A stretch of DNA of 9,865 nt from positions 1 through 9,865 of the forward strand of contig VGDN01000032.1 in the NCBI GenBank assembly GCA_016869695.1, given 5' to 3'. The notes under the pieces are model-generated. The model was given only the letters and a program-made list of their open reading frames with translations, was not told the origin of the DNA and did no database searches. The translations under genes were made by a program, and so were the position numbers. Origin of the DNA: Alphaproteobacteria bacterium (GTDB taxonomy: Bacteria; Pseudomonadota; Alphaproteobacteria; Rickettsiales; UBA1997). Below, piece by piece: positions 1-5,420 of this stretch (position 1 is the first letter of the stretch; every line of letters starts with the position of its first letter).

Positions 1-633
1 CCGCTCCAGCGTTGCGAGGTAGGTATGTAAGTCGGTTCTAGTTTTAGTCGTGGTAAGCTTTTTGTTACTCACAAAAATATTAAATCCCAAATCCACTTCG
101 CCGGCTTTGTTTAATGAGTAAGTAAAGAGACGGCCTTTAGTGGGGCGGGAGAGGGGTTTGATCGATTTCGGCTTCGGTCCTCTTTTGTGCTTTTGTCTTT
201 CTTCCGAATTGTTCTGCGAAATTTTTTTCTGTAGCCTGTCCGCACCAAGATTTTCCTTGGTCGCCAAATCTTCGAGCAGCTGACGTTTTGTGTTATCTTT
301 AACGGCAATTAAGTTTCTGTAGTGGCTCCAATTCAGTTTGGCTTCTGGTGCAGGAATGGTTTTGTAAGTTTGGTAGAAGGAGTGCATTTGGTGGAGGGTA
401 TTTTGCTTAATACCTGTGTCGTGAGTTAGTTTAGCAAGCAACTTCTTGCCATAATTATTGCGTTCGCCTGGTTTGGTATTTTCTTTTAAATGCTTCTCAA
501 TTTTCTCACCAACCTGCCAACTTATTTTGACCTTCTCGTAATTTACGACAGCGACTAAATTTTCTCCCGACTGCTTAATTGTTTGCTGAACTTCGGTAAG
601 TAATTTCTGGTAGTTTTGAGGTGTAATTTCCAT
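1..633 (-). CDS. DUF1016 N-terminal-domain-like protein, 3' end cut by window edge
   Basis: An open frame of 211 codons runs from the ATG at 633-631 to the left edge without a stop, so the C-terminus is missing. Residues about 8-135 fit the DUF1016 N-terminal (YhcG-like) pattern: a helical start, a SWQVGEKIEKHL segment (residues 38-49), YGKKLLAKL, a QMHSFYQTY segment, and the diagnostic LNWSHYRNLIAV (residues 100-111), followed by a charged helix. In this family the domain usually precedes a nuclease domain. Residues about 140-165 are a basic, proline-rich linker. The last ~45 residues (KGRLFTYSL, then VDLGFNIFV, ending in HTYLATLER) resemble the region ahead of staphylococcal-nuclease-like domains in some DUF1016 proteins, but that domain would lie outside the window. 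A nuclease role is therefore inference. No Shine-Dalgarno sequence is visible before the ATG. The gene is transcribed away from hslV. Confidence 0.75.
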   Translation of the reverse strand, partial: MEITPQNYQKLLTEVQQTIKQSGENLVAVVNYEKVKISWQVGEKIEKHLKENTKPGERNNYGKKLLAKLTHDTGIKQNTLHQMHSFYQTYKTIPAPEAKLNWSHYRNLIAVKDNTKRQLLEDLATKENLGADRLQKKISQNNSEERQKHKRGPKPKSIKPLSRPTKGRLFTYSLNKAGEVDLGFNIFVSNKKLTTTKTRTDLHTYLATLER

Positions 634-675
634 TGGCGTTGAGGCGTTCAGATTAAAGGGGTGGAGATGGTTTTT

Positions 676-708
676 CAAAGATTTGTCGCGTAACGCGACA
701 AATCTTTG
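676..708. repeat. Perfect 15-bp inverted repeat with 3-nt loop
   Basis: CAAAGATTTGTCGCG (676-690) and its exact reverse complement (694-708) flank a TAA loop. The hairpin lies in the divergent gap, 42 bp upstream of the DUF1016-like start and about 95 bp upstream of hslV. On the plus strand it is followed by TTTGTCC, a poor U-tract, and no plus-strand gene ends before it. A regulatory operator, an mRNA leader hairpin or a dispersed palindromic repeat are all possible; the sequence does not decide. Confidence 0.7.
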
Positions 709-727
709 TTTGTCCTAAAATTTTCTT

Positions 728-755
728 AAATCAAAAATCAAAGATTAGAAATCAA
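728..755. repeat. Heptamer tandem repeat AAATCAA
   Basis: Four consecutive 7-bp units read AAATCAA, AAATCAA, AGATTAG, AAATCAA, so three are identical and one is diverged. The same kind of string recurs at about 789-801 just before the likely hslV ATG. The tract is low-complexity and AT-rich, so chance or slippage is possible, but it shares its 7-bp period with tracts after hslV and after tolB. Confidence 0.5.
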
Positions 756-802
756 TTTCCCTCCTAAATCCCCCCAAGGGGATCTTGGCAAAAATCAAAA
801 AT

Positions 803-1354
803 ATGTTTTCTCACAAAGATCCTTTTCAACTCTACGGCACGACAATTTTGTCGGTGCGCAAAAATGGCAAAGTCGCAATTGCTGGCGACGGACAAGTCTC
901 GTTCGGCGCTACTGTTTTAAAATCCAACGCCAAGAAAATTCGCAAACTCGGAAATGGCGGAATCGTTGCTGGTTTTGCTGGTGCAACCGCTGACGCCTTT
1001 ACTCTTTTTGAACGACTCGAAGCAAAATTGGAGCAGTACCCAAATCAACTAATGCGTGCCTGCGTTGAGCTCGCGAAGGATTGGCGTACCGACAAATATT
1101 TGCGCCGCTTGGAGGCAATGTTAATTGTCGTCGACAAAAATATTTCGCTTGTGCTCACCGGAAATGGTGACGTGCTTGAACCGGAAGACGGAATTGCCGG
1201 AATTGGCTCGGGAGGAAATTATGCACTTGCCGCCGCACGCGCCTTGGCTTCAGTTAATGATTTGTCAGTAGAAGAAATCGTAAAACGCTCAATGAAAATC
1301 GCTGCAGAGCTTTGTATTTACACGAACAACAATGTTTTGGTGGAGAGTCTTTAG
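803..1354 (+). CDS. hslV: ATP-dependent protease subunit HslV (ClpQ)
   Basis: This is the proteolytic subunit of the cytoplasmic HslUV (ClpYQ) protease, which forms a double hexamer and degrades substrates unfolded by the HslU ATPase. The frame shows [11 protein letters not shown], with the second residue of this motif being the catalytic N-terminal Thr exposed by self-processing. It continues with [61 protein letters not shown] and the C-terminal [12 protein letters not shown]. From the ATG at 803 the protein is 183 residues with a 12-residue propeptide, as usual in alphaproteobacteria. An in-frame TTG at 785 would add six residues (MAKIKN), but this stretch looks like the upstream AT repeat, and the AAGGG at 777-781 sits only 3 nt from that TTG. 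hslU, normally adjacent, is not in the window. Confidence 0.96.
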   Translation: MFSHKDPFQLYGTTILSVRKNGKVAIAGDGQVSFGATVLKSNAKKIRKLGNGGIVAGFAGATADAFTLFERLEAKLEQYPNQLMRACVELAKDWRTDKYLRRLEAMLIVVDKNISLVLTGNGDVLEPEDGIAGIGSGGNYALAAARALASVNDLSVEEIVKRSMKIAAELCIYTNNNVLVESL

Positions 1355-1373
1355 AATCGGTACTCCGCACACC

Positions 1374-1423
1374 GTGCTCAGTGCTCAGAAATTCTGGGCA
1401 CTGAGCACCGGGCACTGAACACT
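1374..1423. repeat. Heptamer-based inverted repeat between hslV and tolB
   Basis: Two tandem GTGCTCA units (1374-1387) face four tandem units of the complementary type: TGGGCAC, TGAGCAC, CGGGCAC and TGAACAC (1395-1422). Arms 1374-1388 and 1394-1408 pair over 15 bp with one G-U pair, around a short AAATT loop. It could act as a transcript hairpin after hslV, but there is no U-tract, so an ordinary intrinsic terminator is unlikely. The 7-bp periodicity with strand inversion suggests a short tandem repeat family. Confidence 0.7.
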
Positions 1424-1437
1424 CAATCCTTTAAAAA

Positions 1438-2760
1438 ATGCACAAAATATTTTTTCTCCTCTCTCTCTTGGCCCTTGCCCCTCAAGCTTTCGCAGAGACT
1501 TCGATTTCGGTTAGTGGACAAACCCCTGATAAGACAAGAATTTTATTTGTGGGGTTCGACTCAACAAATCCAGGGCTGAAACGCGATTCCTTTGAAGTGT
1601 TTGAGCGTGTTAGACGTAACTTAAAAACTACAAATCTCTTTGAGGTTGTTAAGGATTCTGGCCAGGCAGCGAGCGAACTCTCAGCAAATTTGGCAGTCGA
1701 AGCAACTCCTGATTTTGCTAAATATTCCAAAGCGCAAATCGGTGCAATTGCTATCGCACAATTTGACTACGACCTTACTGGTAATCTCGAAGTAAAAATT
1801 CGCGTTTGGGACGTACTCGACCAACGCCAATTTTTCGGTAAACTTTACACCGCCTCTCACGACAATTACCGCAAAATTTCCAACGCAATTTCCAACGAAA
1901 TTTACAAAGCCGTGACCGGTGAACGAGTGGGACATTTTGATTCACAAATAATTTACGTCTCTGAGTTCGGCCCAATAAACAAAAGGGTTAAGCGCCTCAA
2001 TGTAATTGGCTTTGACGGTGAAAATCGACGCGTGTTAACCACTGGTCAGAATCTGGTTCTGACTCCGATTTTTTCTAAAAAACGCGACGAAGCTTTTTAC
2101 GTAAATTACTTGCAGGGTCGTCCACAAATTTTCTCGCTAAACTTGATTAATCTGCGCAGCCAGAAAGTTGGTGGATTCCGCGGTACCACCTTCTCCGCCA
2201 GCCCCCATCCCAAAGATTCCAACCTGCTTTTACTCTCCGTAATCGACGACGGCAACAGCGACATTTACGAGCTAAATATTTCCGAAAACACCGCACACCG
2301 CTTAACCAAGCACCCCGCAATTGACACTACTCCCACCTACTCTCCCGACGCTAAATCAATTGTCTTTTCTTCCGACCGTGAAGGTGGGCAACAGCTTTAC
2401 GTAATGGATGCAGACGGCTCTTCGGTGAAAAAAATTAGCAAAGGTGAAGGCAACTACTCCAAGCCAGTCTGGTCGCCAGATGGTCGCCTCATTGCATTCA
2501 CCAAAATACAAAAAGGACAGTTCTACATTGGCGTAATGTCGCCGAGTGGTCACAGCGAAAAAACCTTGGCGAGTGGCTATTTGGTTGAGGGCGAACGTTG
2601 GTCACCAAGTGGACGTTACCTCATTTTCTCCCGCAAAAAATCTCCCTACGGCGTGGATTCAATGCCGCGCCTCTACATTGTTGACGTGCTAACTGGATTT
2701 GAATTCGAACTCCCAACCCCTGCAAATGAAGGTGCGACAGACCCAGATTGGGGAAGTTAA
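1438..2760 (+). CDS. tolB: Tol-Pal system beta-propeller protein TolB
   Basis: TolB is the periplasmic partner of Pal and TolA in the trans-envelope Tol-Pal complex that keeps the outer membrane attached and helps it constrict at division. The 440-residue product has the family's usual length. A clear Sec signal peptide covers residues 1-19, with cleavage after AFA. An N-terminal domain (about 25-160) follows, with ILFVGFDSTNPG and IRVWDVLDQRQFFGKLY. The rest is a beta-propeller with PD40-type repeats, seen as TYSPDAKSIVFSSDREG (about 299-315), WSPDGRLIAFT (about 345) and WSPSGRYLIFS (about 388). The ATG at 1438 places the signal peptide correctly. No tolQ, tolR, tolA, pal or ybgF lies in the window, so tolB is separated from its usual partners here. 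Its stop lies 7 bp from the convergent manC stop. Confidence 0.97.
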   Translation: MHKIFFLLSLLALAPQAFAETSISVSGQTPDKTRILFVGFDSTNPGLKRDSFEVFERVRRNLKTTNLFEVVKDSGQAASELSANLAVEATPDFAKYSKAQIGAIAIAQFDYDLTGNLEVKIRVWDVLDQRQFFGKLYTASHDNYRKISNAISNEIYKAVTGERVGHFDSQIIYVSEFGPINKRVKRLNVIGFDGENRRVLTTGQNLVLTPIFSKKRDEAFYVNYLQGRPQIFSLNLINLRSQKVGGFRGTTFSASPHPKDSNLLLLSVIDDGNSDIYELNISENTAHRLTKHPAIDTTPTYSPDAKSIVFSSDREGGQQLYVMDADGSSVKKISKGEGNYSKPVWSPDGRLIAFTKIQKGQFYIGVMSPSGHSEKTLASGYLVEGERWSPSGRYLIFSRKKSPYGVDSMPRLYIVDVLTGFEFELPTPANEGATDPDWGS

Positions 2761-2764
2761 ATCT

Positions 2765-2778
2765 GACTTACGACTTAC
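2765..2778. repeat. Heptamer duplication GACTTAC x2
   Basis: GACTTAC occurs twice in tandem, followed by a diverged third unit (CACTTCT). It spans the 7-bp gap between the convergent tolB and manC ends and includes the manC stop codon (complement of 2768-2770). The tract is short; its main value is the shared 7-bp period with the tracts at 728-755 and 1374-1423. Confidence 0.4.
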
Positions 2779-4186
2779 CACTTCTTCCGTACACGTCGCT
2801 AAACCGCACAATGTCGTCCTCTCCCAAATAGCTACCGGTCTGCACCTCAATTAGCTCCAACGGGATTTTACTTTTGTTAGTAAGGCGGTGTTTTTGACCA
2901 ACAGAAATGTAAGTCGACTGGTCTTCGCTTAGCACAAATTCACGCTCACCGCAAGTCACATGCGCCTCTCCTTTAACCACAATCCAATGTTCCGAGCGGT
3001 AGTTGTGCATTTGTAACGAAAGTGCTGCACCAGGTTTCACCGTAATCCTCTTCACCTTAAAACGGTCGGCGCTGTCAATTACTTCAAAACTACCCCACGG
3101 ACGCAGGACCTTCCTGTGCACAACGCATTCCTCAAATTTCTGATTTTTCAGCAATTCAAACATTTTTTTTACGTCCTGCGCGTTGTTTTTATTTACCACC
3201 AACACCACGTCTTTCAAAGCGACGACGATTAGATTCGTAGCACCAATTACTGCCACCAAAGTTTCGCGCGAGTTGACGTAGCAATTACTCGAGTGCAGTG
3301 CAAAAGAGTTGCCAAGTAGCGTATTTTTATTTTCGTCCTGCGCCGATAGCTCAGCAACGGTAAGCCACGAGCCCACATCTGACCAACCAATCTCAACCGG
3401 TGCCACCGCCACTTTTTCGGCCTTTTCCATTACGGCGTAGTCAACGGAAATATTCGGACACTGCGCAAAATCAGCGGGGGTGAGGCGAGTAAAATCAAGG
3501 TCACGCTCCGCATTTTGGTAAGCGCGTTTGCAGTGTTCCAAAATCTCTGGTTGGTATTTTTTTAGCGCTTCTAAGTAGGTGCCGGCACGAAAGAGGAAAA
3601 TGCCACTATTCCAGAAATAACGGCCGTCGGCAAGGAACTCTTCAGCGGTTTTTTGGTCAGGTTTTTCGACAAATTTTTCGACAGAAAATAAGGGGGTCTG
3701 ACCCCATTTTTTTAGGGGTCCGACCCCTTTCTTAATGTAGCCGTAACCCGTCTCTGCCTTATCCGGCTTGATTCCGAAGGTGATTAAAAATCCTTCACTT
3801 GCAGCGGCGGCGGCATTTTTTACCTGCGCTAAAAATTCTTTTTCGTCGCGAATTAAGTGGTCGGAAGGCGTAACTAAAAGCAGGTCGTTTTCACCAACAG
3901 CAAAAGCTGCGGCAGCAATTGCTGGCGCGGTGTTGCGGGCGATTGGTTCAAGAATAATTGCCTGCGCTTCAATCCCTAATTTTTGTAATTCTTCTGCGAC
4001 GGTGAAGCGGTGTTCGTTGTTGCAGATAATAATTGGTTTGGCGAGCTCGCGCAGTCGCAACGCCGCTTGTTGGAAAAGTGAATGCTTACCAAAAAAATCT
4101 AAAAATTGTTTGGGATTAAGTTCACGCGAAACCGGCCAGAGCCTAGTGCCAGAACCTCCGGAGAGGATTAGGGGAGTTATTTTCAT
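2768..4186 (-). CDS. manC: Mannose-1-phosphate guanylyltransferase / mannose-6-phosphate isomerase (ManC/CpsB/AlgA type)
   Basis: This 472-residue bifunctional enzyme would interconvert fructose-6-P and mannose-6-P and make GDP-mannose from mannose-1-P and GTP, supplying sugar nucleotide for envelope polysaccharide. The N-terminal nucleotidyltransferase domain shows GGSGTRLWP (10-18), NPKQF (24-28), PSDH (107-110), TGYGYIKKG (146-154), FVEKPD (172-177) and FWNSGIFLF (191-199). The C-terminal cupin domain begins at RPWGSFEVID (362-371) and continues with HNYRSEHWIVVKGEAHVTCG, QKHRLTNKSKIPLELIEVQT and SYLGEDDIVRFSDVYGR. Two oddities stand out. Residues about 154-165 (GVGPLKKWGQTP) are encoded by a palindromic repeat inserted between two conserved motifs. 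In the cupin motif the usual H-x-H reads H394-N-Y396, losing one likely metal ligand. The start ATG overlaps the stop of the ThiE-like gene (ATGA), indicating one operon with translational coupling. Confidence 0.95.
   Translation of the reverse strand: MKITPLILSGGSGTRLWPVSRELNPKQFLDFFGKHSLFQQAALRLRELAKPIIICNNEHRFTVAEELQKLGIEAQAIILEPIARNTAPAIAAAAFAVGENDLLLVTPSDHLIRDEKEFLAQVKNAAAAASEGFLITFGIKPDKAETGYGYIKKGVGPLKKWGQTPLFSVEKFVEKPDQKTAEEFLADGRYFWNSGIFLFRAGTYLEALKKYQPEILEHCKRAYQNAERDLDFTRLTPADFAQCPNISVDYAVMEKAEKVAVAPVEIGWSDVGSWLTVAELSAQDENKNTLLGNSFALHSSNCYVNSRETLVAVIGATNLIVVALKDVVLVVNKNNAQDVKKMFELLKNQKFEECVVHRKVLRPWGSFEVIDSADRFKVKRITVKPGAALSLQMHNYRSEHWIVVKGEAHVTCGEREFVLSEDQSTYISVGQKHRLTNKSKIPLELIEVQTGSYLGEDDIVRFSDVYGRSGKS
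3691..3730. repeat. Double GGGGTCNGACCCC palindrome inside manC
   Basis: Two 13-bp palindromes, GGGGTCTGACCCC (3693-3705) and GGGGTCCGACCCC (3715-3727), are separated by 9 AT-only bases. Together they encode manC residues about 154-165 without breaking the frame. Related proteins go almost directly from TGYGYIK to the FVEKPD motif, so this looks like an in-frame insertion. GGGGTC...GACCCC palindromes are, to my recollection, common intergenic repeats in several proteobacteria, some linked to REP-associated (IS200-like) tyrosine transposases. That link is not shown here. Confidence 0.75.
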
Positions 4187-4734
4187 TTAAAGAAGTTAAT
4201 GGCACCGAAGCCAGCTATTCCTAACTTGGCGAGTGATTTGAGATTTTGGAAGTTAACACCACCGAGTGCGTAAATTGGTAGACGCTTTCGATTTTTCACG
4301 GCGATTTTAGCGAGGTAGCGCAGACCCAAAACTTTTGCGCCAGTGTGGCTCGCGGTTGGAAAAATTGGGGAAATAAAAATTAAGTCAGGCTTGAGGCGTT
4401 CTGCACGTAGGAAAGATTTGTAGCTGTGACAAGAAATGCTGAGGAGATTTTTTTTGTCTCCACGTCGAATTACCAAATCAAAATCAGAAAAATGTACACC
4501 GTCCGCTTTGATTTTCCTGGCAAGGGTGGAATCCTTTCCAACTAGAATTTTCAAGCCTCGAGCGCGTGCCAATTTTGCGATTCTTGTTGCAAAAATTTCG
4601 CGCTCTTCTTTCGGCAAATCATATTCTCGAATAATCACCACTGCATTTTTTGGCAGCTTGGCAACCACGCCTGCAAAATCAGAAACTCTTTTTCGGTCGG
4701 TAAAAAAAACAGGATTTAACGTGCTTAAAATCAT
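4183..4734 (-). CDS. Thiamine phosphate synthase (ThiE/TenI) superfamily protein, divergent
   Basis: The 183-residue product (from the ATG at 4734) has the TIM-barrel layout of the ThiE/TenI family, whose ThiE members join the pyrimidine and thiazole units into thiamine phosphate. Visible landmarks are PVFFTDR near the start, VIIREYDLP, ILVGKDS, KADGVHFSD, ISCHS, IFISPIFPTASHTGAKVLGL and the phosphate-loop-like PIYALGGVNFQNL near the C-terminus, ending GIAGFGAINFFK. Canonical ThiE motifs are altered: the REK-type motif is REYD, and the INDR-type strand reads VGKD. It matches a short alphaproteobacterial variant whose activity I cannot assert. No other thi gene is nearby. A TTG at 4758 would extend it by eight residues that match no family feature. 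Neither start has a clear ribosome-binding site. It is translationally coupled to manC (ATGA) and overlaps the yggS start divergently. Confidence 0.85.
   Translation of the reverse strand: MILSTLNPVFFTDRKRVSDFAGVVAKLPKNAVVIIREYDLPKEEREIFATRIAKLARARGLKILVGKDSTLARKIKADGVHFSDFDLVIRRGDKKNLLSISCHSYKSFLRAERLKPDLIFISPIFPTASHTGAKVLGLRYLAKIAVKNRKRLPIYALGGVNFQNLKSLAKLGIAGFGAINFFK
4711..4714 (+). promoter_or_regulatory. Ribosome-binding site supporting the GTG start of yggS
   Basis: AGGA lies 6 nt upstream of the GTG at 4721. It is one of the few recognisable Shine-Dalgarno sequences in the window and favours this GTG over upstream in-frame starts, which would translate DNA antisense to the ThiE-like gene. 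Confidence 0.55.
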
Positions 4735-5338
4735 TTTAGAGAAGCTTAGCCAAACCAAGCTAGTTGCGGTTTCAAAGACAGTTGGCCAGGAAAAAATCTA
4801 CGCAGCAATTGCGGCGGGTATAAAAATTTTTGGCGAGAACTATCTAAAAGAAGCGGAGGAGAAATGGCCAGAAATTCGTGCTAAATTTCCGGAAATCGAA
4901 CTGCATTTAATCGGACACTTACAAAGTAATAAGGCAGCGCAGGCCGTAGCACTCTTTGACTGTATTGAAACTCTCGACAGCAAAAAATTGGCGCTGGTTT
5001 TGCAAAGGGAAATCACCAAGCAACAAAAAAATCCGGAGATTTTTATTCAGGTAAATATTGGCGAGGAGCCGCAGAAGCACGGAATTGCGCCACAGGAAGT
5101 AAAAGAATTTGTGAAATTTTGTCGCAAAGATTTGGCGCTAAATGTCACTGGCTTAATGTGTATCCCACCCACAGGAGAGTTGGCTTCTCCCTACTTTGCT
5201 CTACTCAATAAACTCGCCAAAGAATGTGGTTTAAAAAATCTTTCAATGGGAATGAGTGCGGATTGGAAAGAGGCTGTGGCACTAGGTGCAACGCATGTTC
5301 GGCTGGGTACGGCGATTTTTGGAAGTAGGGTAGTTTGA
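4721..5338 (+). CDS. yggS: YggS/PLPBP-family pyridoxal phosphate homeostasis protein
   Basis: This cytoplasmic single-domain TIM-barrel protein binds pyridoxal 5'-phosphate and buffers free PLP; no enzymatic activity is established for the family. From the GTG at 4721 it has 205 residues. Family motifs appear in order: KLVAVSKTV (K19 is the PLP-binding lysine), IKIFGENYLKEAEEKW, LHLIGHLQSNKA, IETLDSKKLA, IFIQVNIGEEPQKHGI, VTGLMCIPP, LSMGMSADWKEAV and HVRLGTAIFG near the C-terminus. In E. coli YggS the PLP lysine is at about residue 36, so this protein lacks roughly 17 N-terminal residues, the first helix. The frame is open further upstream (to about 4436), but those residues are antisense to the ThiE-like gene and show no YggS features. 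The first 14 bp overlap the 5' end of that divergent gene. Confidence 0.93.
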   Translation: MLKIILEKLSQTKLVAVSKTVGQEKIYAAIAAGIKIFGENYLKEAEEKWPEIRAKFPEIELHLIGHLQSNKAAQAVALFDCIETLDSKKLALVLQREITKQQKNPEIFIQVNIGEEPQKHGIAPQEVKEFVKFCRKDLALNVTGLMCIPPTGELASPYFALLNKLAKECGLKNLSMGMSADWKEAVALGATHVRLGTAIFGSRVV

Positions 5339-5420
5339 CAGGTAGTTTTGTGTGCGTACCGTGCGCGCCCCTAATTTTGGCGGCTTTTCGCGGCCTTAAT
5401 CTAAATTTAGAAAATCTAAA

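Noticed and set aside
111..308. 65-codon minus-strand frame near the left edge
   Set aside because: It is in another frame inside the DUF1016-like gene, whose own frame is open for 211 codons and carries the family motif.
676..708. Hairpin read as a rho-independent terminator
   Set aside because: No gene ends upstream on the plus strand and the following TTTGTCC is a poor U-tract; kept as an unexplained inverted repeat instead.
4436..4720. Upstream extension of the yggS frame
   Set aside because: These codons are antisense to the ThiE-like gene and show no YggS-like sequence; the GTG at 4721 has a ribosome-binding site at the right distance.
5339..5420. Possible terminator or small RNA between yggS and typA
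   Set aside because: The stretch has GC-rich patches and a TCTAAATTTAGA palindrome, but no stable stem followed by T residues.
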